Shown piece after piece: positions 35,601 through 50,600 of a stretch of 64,000 nucleotides of DNA. The notes beneath the pieces were generated by a model. The model searched no databases. It was not told where the DNA came from and saw nothing but the letters and a program-made list of their open reading frames with translations. Position 1 is the first letter of the stretch; every line of letters begins with the position of its first letter. The translations under genes were made by a program, and so were the position numbers. The DNA comes from Struthio camelus (Eukaryota > Chordata > Aves > Struthioniformes > Struthionidae): positions 205,738,640 through 205,802,639 of the forward strand of contig NC_090942.1 of assembly GCF_040807025.1 (NCBI RefSeq), given 5' to 3'.

Positions 35601-38600
35601 AATGGCCTTTCCCCTGTAAAACTAGGTAATATTTGAAAACCAAAATCCTTGAATGTTTAATTTTAAACTTACTTTGTTGTCTTTTACATTTACAGGTATA
35701 TTTTGAAAACGATACTTCTGGGCCAGATGCTTTCCTTGTTTATCTGTGGGACTGCTGTTACAAGCCAGTACCTAGCAGAACAATACCAAGTGAATACTCC
35801 AATGTTTCAGAGTTTTATCAGCTATTCTTTGCTTCTTCTAGTTTATACAACGATGCTGGCATTTAGGACTGGTATGTAATCTATGGAGTCCCATTTTGTT
35901 TTCTTCTACGTTCTCCTCTGGGGTTTTGAAACTAGACAACTTGCTCAGTACTTGTGCAGGCTTTCTAAACTTCCTGCTGAAATTTCTGCCTTGTAATAAC
36001 ACATGGGAATGAACTTCAGAAGTTAAGGGTGCATTTCATTTCATTTCATCTATTTAAAATTTTCTGCTCTTTGATTTCCTTAACCGCCTGTGCTATATTA
36101 GGAGAAAATAGTCTTTGCTCTAACAGCATCTGGTAGAGATTTATTTAATATTCCTACTACATCTTATTAATGCATGCTTTAAACAGTCCTCATCTTCTGA
36201 ATTTTTTTCCTGTGGGGAATTCCATACCTTTCCCCGTTTTTATTGTCTTCTCACAGGCTGCTTTTTGTTTCTACTATATCTCTCTTACGATGGGCTAACC
36301 AAAATCCTACGTGTCAATATTGCTTATGCTTCTATAAAGCAATATCCTTGTGCAGCACGTCTTCTGAAAGGAACGTATATTAATTGGTGCTTTTTTCTAA
36401 ACAGGCGATGACAGCCTTCTGCAAATTCTGAAACAGAGGTGGTGGAAGTATATTTTTTTGGGACTGGCTGATGTTGAAGCTAATTACATGATTGTAAAAG
36501 CATACCAATACACAACCCTTACAAGTGTGCAGGTAAGGACCAATCTCCCTTTCTGGATTCTTGCTTTTCTTACAGTTTTGGACTGGTTTCTGAAATGAGA
36601 TTTCATAGGACAGACATAGAAGCTATGTAAATCTGAAAAAACTTGTCAATGTCTATTTTCTTTTTGCAATACAGAGAAGAGCATTCTGCATCATGAATAA
36701 CATTTCCAGGAAGCAGAGAAAATTGGCTCGTATTACCCAGCGCTAGCTCTTGAGTTGAACTCTTTAAGTATTTTTGAGAAAAGCACTTCTAAGAGTTTGC
36801 TGACAGCTACTTAATTTTTTTTTGATGGTGCAGAATAAAGATTTAGGACCAGATAACACTTACTCAGCCCAGGTTCTTGCTGCTGTCGGCATAGCACATC
36901 TCTTGCCTAGCGCTAGAAACTGTGGGAGGCACGGCGAGATGTAAGCCCACGTGCGAGGAAATACTGGAAGTCAGCTGGTGTTTCAGACCGATGCAGCGAG
37001 GGGGCCAGGCCTGTGACTTTTAGATGTGGCGCTTCCTTTCTGATCCTCTCTGTAAGAGGGAAGGGAAATCAGCTTGCCAGGCTCCTGAAGTGACAGTAAA
37101 CAGCAGCATCCTCTGCAATGCCAGTGGTTGGTGCTGTCTCACTGCATCAGGAAAATCTTGCCTTTGTAAATAGCTCCAGTAGTAGAAAGACTATAGCTTT
37201 AGTTTCTTTGTCACTGCATGCAGACGTAAGCTGGCTCTACTGCTGGAAGAGTTAGTGTCCTGCTGCTTCCAACTGCTTGCTCCTAAGCTTGCGTGGCCAT
37301 CTCCCTTGAGCTACAATACTGCAAACTGGAGCTACAGTACCACAAACTGGCTCAGGGAACTGACCAAGGTTAGAGAAAACTCCGTCTTCTGCCGGCAAAT
37401 TGGTAAGCCGTGTCGGTTCCCTGACTTAGCTCACTGTGTGGGTCCACAGCTGCTTTTGCCAGAGCAGGAGAAGGGACAGTGCAGAAGCAAGAACTGAATA
37501 TTTCCGTATCTACGCTGGCTTGTGTTCCCTCTTCCTGAGTGTGGATCTGTGGCTTGGTTTCTGGTCCCACTTACTCGAATGGAAGAATAACGTGCATACA
37601 GAATTTGCTGTTAGGTGAAAAGGAGTGTTTAGGTATCAAGTGATTCACAAAGTGATAAGGGTTGATATTTAAAATAAGTACCTGAAAAGCAGCAAACTTC
37701 TGTGGTCTGGGCTCCCTTCAGAGAACCGCAATGAATTTCCCTTGCACTGTTTAAAGAACAGTAACATATGCCTGATGGATTATCATTGTCACGTTTTCCC
37801 AGTTCATACTTACATATTATGGCTCATTAGGCTTTTAATTTACTTATGAGTAATATCTAAGAAATTATACTTTTAACAGTGACATATTTCTGTCTCAAGA
37901 CCAAGTTAAGCTGATATCTGAAGCTTTGTTTGATCGTATGCTTCACAGCTGAAGAAGACAGGACTGTAGTCCAAATTCTCAGAAAGAACAAAGCTATTCC
38001 TGTGACTTCTTCCATAGATATTCAGAAGGAATAGGTACACTTGGTCTTCTTGTCCAGGCATCAGACTCAGGCGTTTGCTGAACCTTCTTCTCACGTGATA
38101 ACTTTCAGACTGATGCCTCTTTAAGTGTCTATTTGGTATTATGAATTTTGTTGTAACTGGCTGTTGCTGTAAGGTTTCTTGCATATCCCATGAAGTAACC
38201 AGTTTGCCACCGCTGTCAGAAATAAAATTCAGGACAAAAAGGCCTGTGATTTGCTCCAGTAAAAGGCAGTTGCTCTCTGCCAGCAGCAAGCAGATCTGCA
38301 ATTCCATTAGTGTGTAAGAATGGCCATCTTGGCTCAGAGCATCTGGCCTGATATTCTGTCTTCGACAGTGGCTGTAAATGGATGCCCAGGATGCATAACA
38401 GCACGGCAGGAGTATATCACACCTTTTCTGAGCATGGTGTGATCACTGTTGAAATGCTGGCTGGCTGGAGCTTCAGCTCCGCCTCATGCTTTTCTTCAAA
38501 GAAAAGTTTCCGCTCAGCAAGGAACTTCCATGTATTTTTGCACACGTGCAAAAGAAACAAAAACAATTTTCCTCTAGTTCTCGAATGTTATCATTGCAAG

Positions 38601-41600
38601 GAAGGGTTCGGGAGATTTTTATAGAGATAACATTGAGATGGCAACTCTCATTTCTCTGCAGATAAAGAAGAAGGTCTCTGGTCCACAGCTGCAGCTCTTT
38701 ATTGAGCTCTGGTTGAGACAATGCCAGGGGGACTTCTCACTGCGAGACGTATGTTTCGGTCTTAGGACAGGACTTGACTGGGCTGTTTGTTCCCTGTACT
38801 GCGTTTCACCACATATTTCATAGCACAAAACAAGCAGTGTGGTTCCACGTTGTTACCCTGTTATTAGGCACAGTTAGCGTTTGCTCGTTGCACCTTTCAG
38901 GTGGGGGCGTTTAATGGGCAGCTGTTGACAGAACATCAGTCCATACAAGACTATTAACCACAGCAGGAGAAAAGGGAGCGTGTGCCCCTGGAGCGCAACG
39001 GAGGCTGCCCTGTGGGAGCCGTGCAGAGAAGCAAACGGGATGAGCTACTGAGCTTTTTTGCTCTCTAAGCTGTCTGGAGCTGGCAGCTGTGAGCAAACTA
39101 ATGACCTCTAGCAATCTATGATAATTGCTTAACCATTCATTAAAACATCTGTTAATAATTTACTACCATTAAGGCCTTCCTACAAGCAGGGTGGCTGAAA
39201 CCTGGTTTGAGTCAAAATGTAAATCAAACGAACAGGTTATCTTTTTTTCCCCCCATGTAAAATGCAAGGCAGAATTGAATGAGATGAGAGTTTGCTGATG
39301 CTGTACTGGCACTAGCAATTGGTACCTAGCAGTACTGCCATAAATATCCTAAAGCCTGAGTAAATCTTCTTTTAAATGGTTCCATTGACATAAATTGATT
39401 GTGACATTACAGTTGTTTGGTACCTCTTTGATCTTGATCCTACACAGAAGAGAACTCTTTGAACCTAGTAGATGAGGACAAGGCAAGATCCAGTAGTTGG
39501 AAATCAGATTTCTTTTGTCTGCAATTGAGGGTAATTGTCCCTTGGAACAGATTACCAGCGTAAATTCTTCATCATCTGGGGCCTGTCTGTCCTGAATGTG
39601 AGTCTTCTAACCAGGGTGCTGTAGCTCTACAGTATATTGTTAGTCCAGATGCAGCAATCTCCCATCCACTGTTAATGAAAGAGATTGTGGCTCATTATCT
39701 ACGAGACCCTTACACCCTAATTACGCTTTTTTTTAAGGGTTTTGTTGTACTCTTTTGGTTTGAAAAACTGCTTGGAGGTTAGAAGGCTACAGGGTAACAT
39801 CTCAATAAATGGGGAAGTGAAATTTTACTTATTAATAGCGGATGATATGTCTACTGCCAGGGGGATGAACATTTTCCTTTTTTATTTTTGCAGTGTTTCT
39901 TAGCTTCAGTGATTACGATTTCACACCAGAGAAATTTTTGTTTAAGACTCAGCACTTTCAAGTGTGTTTCCTTACTCGGAACAAACTGATTGAGACCAAA
40001 GGTGGACAAACAGAGTTATGAGAGCTAAATCATGCATTTTGATGAAACAGATAAATGACACTTCTCAGCTGATACTAGAAAAAACAAACACATTTAGGGG
40101 AAATATTAAAATGTTTTTAGTCTAGATGAAAGAAAAGAGAGAGAAAGAGGCCTGTGATCAGATAGAAACTCGTAGCATAATACTCTTCCAATAGAGCAAA
40201 GCTATATTGAAATACATGGTACCACATATTAGGACTTGTGTAGTTCTGATATCTCCTAAAACAGCCTAGGTAAGTGCCTGTGCTTTTACACAGACTTTGC
40301 AAGTGAGGCAAACTGGACACAGTCTGGGGAACACGGACAAATAGATGGAAGGATTAGAGGGCACCATTAGGACTGAACCTGTAGTAACTTCCCTTACTGC
40401 TGTCCTGGTGACGCTTAATATGTGTAGTTATGAACAGGTAAAAATAGGCTTATCATGACAGTTTTACAAGTTTGATTAAAGTCCTTGTAAGTGATGAATG
40501 AACTAAGAGAAGTAAGCACAGGAGAAAACTGAAAAGTGGTGCATTTAGACAGGCAGAAGTTAGCAGTGAAGTACTGAGGACTATTATCTCGATTGTAACA
40601 ATTATGCCATGGTCCTGTTGACCTGGCCCTGATACTTCTATAGTGACTTCAAAAGGCCAAGTTTCAAGGGTTGACATTTAAGAGTAATTTGAGAGCAGTC
40701 TTTGGAAGGCTGACTATATGTTCCACTGTAGGCTGTTCCCTTATGTATTTTCATGAAACTCTACTGAGGCAGGCCAGAAAATAGGCCTTTTTTTCCCCCA
40801 GAAAAATTCAGTTTTATTGAATTAAGTATTAAAACCAGTTATGATTAGCTCAGTGTTCTTTGTGTTATTTGATTATTCTAGAACCTTGTGTCCATTTTTT
40901 TACTGCACCCTATTTTTCTTTTATGTATACAGCTGAGACTTGATTTGCTGTAATAAAGGAGAATAGGTAGAACATTTGTGGGTTTAAACAGAAAGGCAAA
41001 GATAGTATGGAGATTACATACATAACAGTTTAGCAACGTGCGGAGGTGGGTGATGGAGAAACGGAAGAGAAGCTGATGTCACCTTAGCCGATAAGTCTAC
41101 TCAGGGCAGTGCCCATAAACATGTCTGAAGTGCTTCTGGATTCAGGCTGTCTTGTGTGTCCTTGCTGCTGTGGCATGGACAAATTACAGGGTAAATTACC
41201 CACTTCTGACTAATTTGGAGTCAGCTGTAATAGAGTAGTGGACTGAAAGTGCACTGATGCATTGTGCATGATTTTGTGGGAAGCTGGAACATTGGGAAGG
41301 TGACCTTAGGAAAGCTGTTCTCTCCCTCCTGTCTTCCTGCCATCTACTTTGCATGTTTCTTCCATGTACTGGGTTTTTTTTTCAGTAGGACCCATGTGGG
41401 GGGAAAGAAAGCCACATACAAAACTTCAGGGTCAGATTATTGTCTCAGTCACTTTATGATGGAGAGTTAGATTAGCTGTATTCTTTAATAGTTCCAGATT
41501 TGCACATTGTGTAAACTCAGCCCTAAATTCTAATTACAGTTTTAAAGAGGAGCGAAAGGATGAGCTAGCAGAGAAGCACAGCTGAAATCTGTTAAGAAAG

Positions 41601-44600
41601 GAAAGACAAAACCTGATGGAAAAAATGAAGTGTCAGTGAACCACCTCCTTGTATTAGTGTCGTGGGGAGCAAGGTGGGCTCCGTGCAACATCCTAGCGCT
41701 AGTTCGTGAAGCTGCGCAAATTGATTAGATCCCTCATGAGAAGAGTTTCTAGATCAGTGAGTTTCTAACAGGAGAGAGTGAAGCCCCCCCAACCCGCCCT
41801 TCAGTTGCAAAAAGCTTTTCATGGTAAAATGTGGGTCTGACCCTTCTTCTGTTTAAACTAGTCTGTTGGGGTTGTTTTGTGCCTTTCAATAGGCTAACGT
41901 CTGACAGCAGTGGAAGGTAAGGTCCCGTATGTTTGCTTTCGGGATAGTGATATGCAGGTTTGGGGTGGTTTTCTAATTAAAATCATTTCTCTGTACACAC
42001 AGCTGCTGGATTGTTTTGGGATTCCTGTTCTGATGGCTTTATCATGGTTCATTCTCCGGGCAAGATACAAACTGATCCATTTTATTGCCGTTGCTATCTG
42101 TTTGCTGGGTGTAGGAACCATGGTGGGCGCAGACATTCTGGCAGGGAGGCAGGACAGTGAAGGTAAGGAAACCTTTCTCACATGGGGGAAATGCAGAGAC
42201 GTGGTTCCCATGCTGGTCTAACTTTCAAAGGACAAAGAGGAGCAAACGTGAGGGAATGGATATAGTTTTAATTTAAACAGGGAGAGGAGACGATACACTG
42301 CTATTTATATCTCCTGGCCAAGAAGATAGTGGCTGAGGAGATGTCGATTTTATAGGGCGCTGTGAAATTGGTTTGCTTATAGATTTGGATTATTTCTTTC
42401 ATCTTGAAAGAGAAGCACCTGTGTTAAGCTTGAAGTTTGCTGCTGCTTATTAGCCCTGATGAAAGGCCTCAGACCTGATGATAGACCTTTTTCTTGAAAG
42501 CTTGCTCGCTTTTACTAATCACATGACGTGGTCTAACAAAAGATGCTACCTCTCCGTGCAAACCGTGTCTTGCTTACACTCTCGGCCTCCTGGCAGCCAG
42601 ACTTTTTTGATCTGCAATTCCCTGAAGATTTTCCCTGAGCATGAATAGCAAATCAGAAGTTACTTGGTAACAGGCTAACTTCTTTAAGTTATCTTTTGCA
42701 GACCCATAAGAAATAGTCTGTGTATCCCCAAGGTCGGTGGGCCACAGCCAGGAAAGCACTGCCCTGGGATGGTAGAGCTGGATGAAGACGTGGGCAGAAC
42801 GCAGGGACATGCTGGGGCCTCCCAGAGGGAGCCTGGGTGCCTGCACCCAACGGCGCATAGGTTAGGGCTGGCCTCATCTTCTCTTCTCTATGCCAGAAGC
42901 CCAAATCAGGCCACATCACGGTGATGTTATTTCGAACCCGAGTGGCTATACGGCGAGGTACACTTCAGCAGGAAGAGGAACGTAGCATTGGCTTCATTGG
43001 ACAGCATAGGGATAAGCTCGTTTAGCTTTACTGTGGGACGCGTACTGCAGCATGACAAACTGAGGTTTAGCACCAATGCTGAGAGATACAAGTATGTCAG
43101 AGTCCTGAGGGAGAAAAATCTTCCCCTGAGATTTTAGGACAGTTGTGGTTTATTCACTGACGTGAGTATCCTTAATATGGCTTTCCCTCGCATTCCAGGC
43201 ATATCTCCTTCGTGGCTGCCAGCTCACTTAGACAAGGAAATTTTAAATCAATTCAAGGACTTAAACAGCTTGCCTTGCTATTGAGCGGGTGCGTAACAGC
43301 ATTTTCCTGATGAGTGACTGTGTTACAGGGAGTCCCATTAGCACGATATAAATATATTGCACGATACCTGATACCACACATCTGCAGCACCTGCTTAAGA
43401 ACTGTTGTAAACGTGAAGCTCAGTCCAGCTCCCACAGAAATCAATACATTGACTTTGGCAAGACTTGAATTAGGCCTTAGTGCCAAAGCAAGAGCGGTGG
43501 TCTGAAAGCAGGCTGCACCGCTAACCTGGAATTCCTCTCGAGTTCCCGAAACGCCTGACGGCAGGAGCAGCAGCGAGACCTGGAGCAAACCCAAAAGGAG
43601 CGTCTTGGTCAGGATGTGATTTAAATGTGAAGTTTTGCCCATCCCGCGATCTGCAGGGGTGATGCAAGCCGTTAGCAGCGTTAGTGTTCAGGCAGCAAGC
43701 AACTGGTCTGCTGTTACTCATACAAGAGATGTTTCCTTTCCCCTTACCCTGAGAGGTGCTAGAAAGATAGAGATGTTTGGGATGAATTTGCTTGTCTTTT
43801 TAAGGAAAGTTGAAAAGTGTTTGCAGCATCACCCTTATTGTGGATTAATATTTCTGTACAGGAAGTGACGTGGTGATTGGAGATGTCTTAGTTCTTCTTG
43901 GTGCTTCTTTGTATGCCATTTCTAATGTGAGTGAGGAATACATTGTGAAAAATCTGAGCAGAGTGGAGTTTCTAGGAATGGTGGGCTTGTTTGGGACTAT
44001 TATCAGCGGTCTACAGCTGTAAGGATCTAATATTTATTTTAAAATTAATTAAGAATATTCTGTGGATGATTACTTGTGTACCATGAAATGACATTGTTAT
44101 TATTAAATTAATTCTTTGCTAACTCTGCATTTGGCTTGTATGGGAGTCCTTTCATTTGAATTCTATTTTTGTTGCTGCGCAGCATCCATTTTATACCTTT
44201 TTTATTTGTTCTGCCTTATAACAGCAATTCTAAAGCTCAAATCCAGCAAATTGAATACTTGCCTGTGTTTTTGATTTTATTGACCCTCACAAGGGCACTT
44301 AGTAGGCTGAAGATTGTTCGCAGGAATGTGTTTCTTAACGGGCTTTTCTCTGTGGAAAGGTTTTGGACATAATCATTAGCAAGATAACTTCCATATTAAA
44401 CTTAAGCTTAAAATGAAGCATGTATACTCTTACAAATAACCATGTTAGAGGCCACATGCACTTAAGTCTATCTAAAGAATTTTATGTTTCTCATTTCTCA
44501 TCATTATAGTTAATCATTTCCTCAAATGATAGTTCAAATAGAACTGAATCTCTGAACAATGAAAAAGCCTGGAAAGAAGGCATAAGAATTAAATAAAAGT

Positions 44601-47600
44601 GCTCTTGACTTTCCAGCACTTGAATTCTCAAGTCTTTTTTTCATGCTTGTTAGACATTGGAGTTATTATTTAATAAAAATTCAAACAAAAATTTCAGGGA
44701 TTATAAATCAAAATCTTTCTTATATATTCTAGTAATTACATTATCTGTCTGAATACTTTTTTTTTTTTACTATATGATATCTTTTCTTTAACTCTAGAGC
44801 CATTGTGGAACATAAGGACATAATGAAAATTCAATGGAACTGGAAGATTGGTATGTTTATGACAAAATGAGATGTGTTTTTGCCAAACACTGGAAAAACT
44901 GATAATCATTTAGACCTAGAATGGTGTTTTTTTTCCACTTTCTTCTGTATATTAAATAACAACGTTCATGTTACATTGTCACAAATGAATGTATTTTCTG
45001 CAAACTCTGCAACTTAGTAAAGAGATAAGATGTGCAGGATGCCTGGTTTAGAACATCTGAGGAATATCAATCTTTAAAACCATTGTTTAGTGCCTTTACA
45101 CTAAAATATCATCTTTTTTACAGCATTACTGTTCGCAGTATTTGCCCTGTGTATGTTTGGACTGTATAGCTTCATGCCAGTAGTGATTAAAGTTACTAGT
45201 GCAACCTCAGTCAACTTGGGCATTCTGACTGCAGATCTCTACAGTCTTTTCTTTGGACTTTTCCTGTTTTTCTATAAGGTAAGTAACTTCATTCATTCAT
45301 TATAGTTTTGGTTAAATTCTAACTCCAAAACTATTAAAACATCATAATGTTCTTATTAGCCCCTCAAAACTGTTTTCAGTTTTAAATTTGTACAGCTTGT
45401 ATCATTCATCACTGTCAGATGTCAATTAGAAGGACATACTTAATTAATTACATAGCATTGCATCATTAGGTAGTTAGTGATTGTAAAACAAGTCCATCTT
45501 TCCTGGAATAAGTTAGAGTTAACATTAGAGACAGTAAATAATTTACTGGGGATTGAAATGATAGATTCTTCTTTTAATCCCTATTTGGAACTCCATAGAG
45601 TTTGTATATGTTAGATTTGGTTCATCTCTCCCTTACAAACAGGGGGTTTGAATCCAGCTGTCCTGAAATGATTTTGCTGTCTGAGGGAGTAGTGGCTTGA
45701 TTTGATTTTCAGAAATTAATATTTTATTTTACAGATTTAATTTGTTTATCACAAATGTCTTGGGAGAAGAATCAAGCTCTCAGTACTGCTTCTGGGAGAA
45801 ACGAAAGGAACTGAAAAAAATGCAGATAAATATATTATTCTGTATGGTCTGCAAGAGGCAGTTATTTTGATTACTCTCTAAAGTCTTTTCTGAGGTATCT
45901 ATTGAAGCTAAATGACAGTGCTAAAAAGAGTTCATTCAGACCTACCCTTTTCATCCAGAATCATTTGTGGGAACCGAGCTCATTGTAGCAATTGGAGTAA
46001 TTGAGTTGTGTAATGACTGGAAGGGCTTAGTGAGAAGCTCGTGAACTTTGCTTAAGATGCTTAATTTGTATTATTCCATGTGATTGCTTTCTCTTCAGCA
46101 TTATGGAAAGCCAGAAGCTTTTATGTCAGCTTTGTTTCTGAAAGTGAAGGCCAATTTATTTTAGGATCCAATTTTGGGCTGGATTTTCCTTTGCTAGATA
46201 GTCCTAGCTATTAACTTTCCTCTCCGTTTTTGGTTCTAAAATTTACTCCAAGCTACCACTCCAAACTACAAAGCGTCTATTAAGAAATGAATATAGGAAA
46301 CCATAGTTACATTATAAAAATTAAAAAAGTCATTTCTCAGTCCCTTCCAGTAACTCATTTTAGCACCAGCTAGCTCAAATTTTAACTCAAGAAGTGATTA
46401 GACAGCTGTATCTGTAACAGTTAATATGAAGAAATAGGCAAGAGCTTTGGAAGGGTTATAGACAAACTTATAATCTGTAGGATTTAAACTTATTTTGGGG
46501 AGAGATTTTCCTGGGAGCAGATCATTCCATAATTACTGACTGCAAGGTGTTTTGGTAGCAAAAAGGAAAAATAAGTTAGGGAAGATTTTGGGCCTGCATT
46601 ATGAAAGAATTTCAGCTTTATATTAAAATATGAGTGACTAAAAAGACCCAGTGAGAAGTGAGAGAAATGGCTAAATGACTTTGATGCAAGTTAATTTAAT
46701 TCTTTTATTTGAATCTTCACATGACAAGATGGAATGAGGGGTATTTGAAAGTATTGTATGTTTTTCATGGGAGACAGAGGGGATAATGAACTACCACACT
46801 AAATATTCAAGAGAAGGCTCTCTGGAGGAGGACAGCTCTCCTAGCATGAACTTGCACCTGCAGTTAGAAACAATCAAGTAACAAAAAAGGGAGCAATAAT
46901 AATGCAACATCTGTAGTAATCAGGATCTGAGATAACTTAGGAACCAAGAACTCAAGAGAGCCTGAGTCTTGCAGGGCTTCTAGTACTACACTTAGCAGTA
47001 AAAAATATTGCCAAGTTACCATATAGTTTCTTTCCTTCTTGGGCAAAAACACCAGGCAGGGCATTTCCTGGATTAGAAAGTGTGCTGGATGCAGGAATCT
47101 GCAAACAAAAATGCAAGGATTCGCTCTCTACTCTTCTTCAGTGAGGAAAGATTTACCCATTACCAACTGGTATTTCACAGTAAGCCACTCAAGGCTTGGC
47201 TAGGCTGCAGAGTGGAAGGAGCTGAGCTGCGGAGAGCTCTGAGTTGCTATTTGAGCCTGCTCTGAAACAAAAGCAGCACAAACACGTCGTGGTGCTGCAG
47301 AGGTTGGGCCCGGGCACGCACGAGCTCTTAGCTTGAGTGCAGTATCTTGTTAATGCATTCAGCTTCACAGTCCCAAATGAGTCTGCTTAAGGTGAAATGT
47401 GAATTTGGCATAACTGCCTCAATGAACTTCTTTTCTTCTTTTACTCTGTAGCTGATCTTTGCTATGCTCGCTCCTGGGGAGCTCATATTTAGATGACTGG
47501 TGTGAAGAAATATTACATTCCTGTTTTGACAAGGTGCTGCAAGTCCTTAGTTGCCACTGGAGTTGGTAAAATCTTGGGTTCCTAGCCCTTTAGGATGCTT

Positions 47601-50600
47601 CAGAACGCAAGTTCAACTCATAACTTCATTTGTCCTTATGTGCTGGTTCAGCTATACAAAAACTGTGGGACGTGATGGCACGTGTGCAAGAATAACTAAG
47701 AGGAAGAACCCCTCAAGGCATCTTAAAAAAAGGGTCTTCAAGTGTTTCTGTTGCATAAACTCCTAGGGAAAGAATATACTGCAAATACAGACACTAGATG
47801 CAGTTACAGTCAGCCTGTCATATTTAAAGTGGTCTTTAGACTTGTTATTGAGTAAAGGGATGTAAGCTGCACAGGTATGACTAAAATCAATGTCTGAAGC
47901 AATCAAGTTGCTGCAACATTTGAAACTGAATAAAACTGAGGCAAAGACCACGGCGGCTCCCATGCCTCCTCCTTCCAAAGGACGTAGGCCTGTTTGAGCA
48001 GCATGGTTGAGGTATACATGCGTCAATAGCCACTAGCACATAAGCAAGCCTTGTACTGAAGCTACATCGCAACATTTTTGTTGCCTTATCTTGATGACTG
48101 TGTCTCTAGTCACAGATGAATTAATTCTGAGAAACCTCTGCCTAACTCCAGAACAAGACAGATTTGTCTCTCTGGACTGATAAGAAAACAGTTTAGTACT
48201 ACTCTGACTCTGAAATAATGGTGAAGGGAAGCACTCTGGTATTTGAAAGGAAGACATTTTAATGTGATATCATCTGCATGTGTATTGTGATTTCCATAAG
48301 CGTATATATAAATATGCTTATAATGCATATGCTCACACACCACTGATATTCTTAATGCATAAATGGATGTCTTAAAACTGATCAACTAAATGTTTAGGGG
48401 TAGGAGGATCTCCCCATTCTCCTTCAAAATAAGGCTAAACAATCTAAAAAATGCATGTTCCCAAACTTTTGTCCACATACAGGACAGGAAGAATTAATCA
48501 GCCAGTCTGGTCCTTGTTCAAAATCCTGTTTTATTCAATGACTTCAGGTTATGTCTTAACCATGAGGCTTCAGCAGTTGTGCTCTCTAATCTGCCCTTTC
48601 TCGTACACCAGGTAGTTTTTCTGCCTAGAAGCGTGACTGGAACAGGGCAGGCCAACTAGTGTAACCTCTAGGTCAGACACTTGTCTTGGTAGCAGACGTA
48701 GACAGTGTAAACTTCTAAACTTGGGGGGGGGCCTCGGTCTTGTGACTATATCTTACAGTAGTGAACTGAGCAGGGCTACGGACCATTCTCATCCTTATGG
48801 CTAAACCCTCTTGCCCTCTAAAGCAAAGGGCTGCATCCAAGCTCTGTGTTGTCCTTGGCTTATGCTAACTTCCAAATGGTGTCTGGAATTGTCTGGGGAA
48901 GTGCAGGTCAGAAGTGTGCCAGAGATGCAGCTAGCAGCTGAACTGGCCTGGCCTAGTGCCTGTGGCCTGGCGCTGCGCACGGTACTAGTAGGGACATTGC
49001 CTGCGTCTCCTGCTTCCTGGCTTGGTGATTTAAGTGTGACGATATTCTGTAAAAGATGGGTGTGATAAACGGCTCTTCTTCCAGTGCCTAAGTTTTAAAA
49101 GAAAACAGGGAGTCTTCCTGGGTTATGTGAAAGAAAAAAGGCATTTTCCCTTGAGAAGATTGATACTCTTGGTTGGAGGCTTCAACAAAGCATCCGTGAT
49201 GCTGGAATCAGAGCTCCAGGGGAGCAGGATATCAGAGACATGACTCTGCTTAACATCTCCCTATAGATCCACTCAGCTCTAGACTTTGAGATCAGCATCA
49301 GGGAGTCCTATGACCTTGTGCGCACTGTTAGAGCGTATCTAGGGGTTATTCTAACTGTTCAGACTTGCCTACCAGCCACATTTACTTGCATACAAACACA
49401 TGCTCAGTCATGTCCTTATTTTGCGCTCTGGAGAACTTGTGCAGGTGCCTTGGTACAAACACAAGCTCTGGCCATTTGACGAGACTGGATCTGTCATGGG
49501 TAAGACCACTGACGCTGCTGCCACCTCCATCAGGAGGTTTTCAGAGCTTGGCCCTTCCCGAACACAGAGTGAATGCCTTTGAGTCCAAGCCATCTCTAAG
49601 GTAGCAGCCAGCAAGGGGAAGAGAGACAGCTGGTGCGTTTCAGCCTGCTCTTCATCTTGCGTGGTGCCTTCCAAGGGGTCGATGTGCTTGCTAAGCCAAG
49701 TGACTACCTGCTGGGAATTGCAATGCCTTAACTGCAGATGCCTCAGTCTTTTTTGGATCAGAGTCCTGTGGCTTTCCAGCTCCTGCCTTTCATTTCATCT
49801 AGCTCTGCTGCTTAGTAAGCTAGAACAGATTTTTCAAGCAAGTCTAACGAAGCTCAGGGGGTTTTGGGTATATTTTGGAATTTCTCAGGCTCTGTTGAAA
49901 ATCTTGACCATGACCCAGCCTTCCTGGGAAAAAATACTACTTCCACTGAAGTCCAGAACTTTATACCATCCTGACAAGAGGATGTAAGATATGCTATGTC
50001 CATCATCCTGCTGTTTAAGTCAGTGTGGTTTGGCAAAGACAATAAAGAAGATTTTAGCAAACCTCCTGAAAAACTGTTCCTGTCTGTGTATGACTGAAGT
50101 ACTTTGTATTACTAAATCTGGTGTTAAGAAGTAAACATTTATTTTTCTATTAAAATAGCTGACTATTGCCAGTTGTTAGAATTTCAATAGTTAAGGGCAT
50201 GATAGTGAATCAAATGCCTGATGTACCTCAGCAGTTCATATTCTTACCTCATACCTCTCTAACTGTTCGCTTTCAGTAAGGAGCACAAATGCCTATCTTG
50301 TACAAGGCTCCCTGGTCTCCCTCTCTTCAGGAACTTGCTATGTCTGGAGAGCAAACAGGTTTTTGCCCAGTAATAGCATTTATCTAGCCTTGCAAATAGT
50401 TAAAAGTTGTTCAGAGAGCCAGCCACTCTGGTGACTTGCGGTAGGATGGAGAGATTCTTCTCTTACCAGGACCTGAAATATATGGCTGTGTTAAAACAAA
50501 GTTCTCTTAGGGATACAGTGTTTCAGCATACATTTCAGTTATATAAATGGCTATCCTTTACCATCAGCACATTTGTTTTATCCCTTAAGATTCTTGTGTG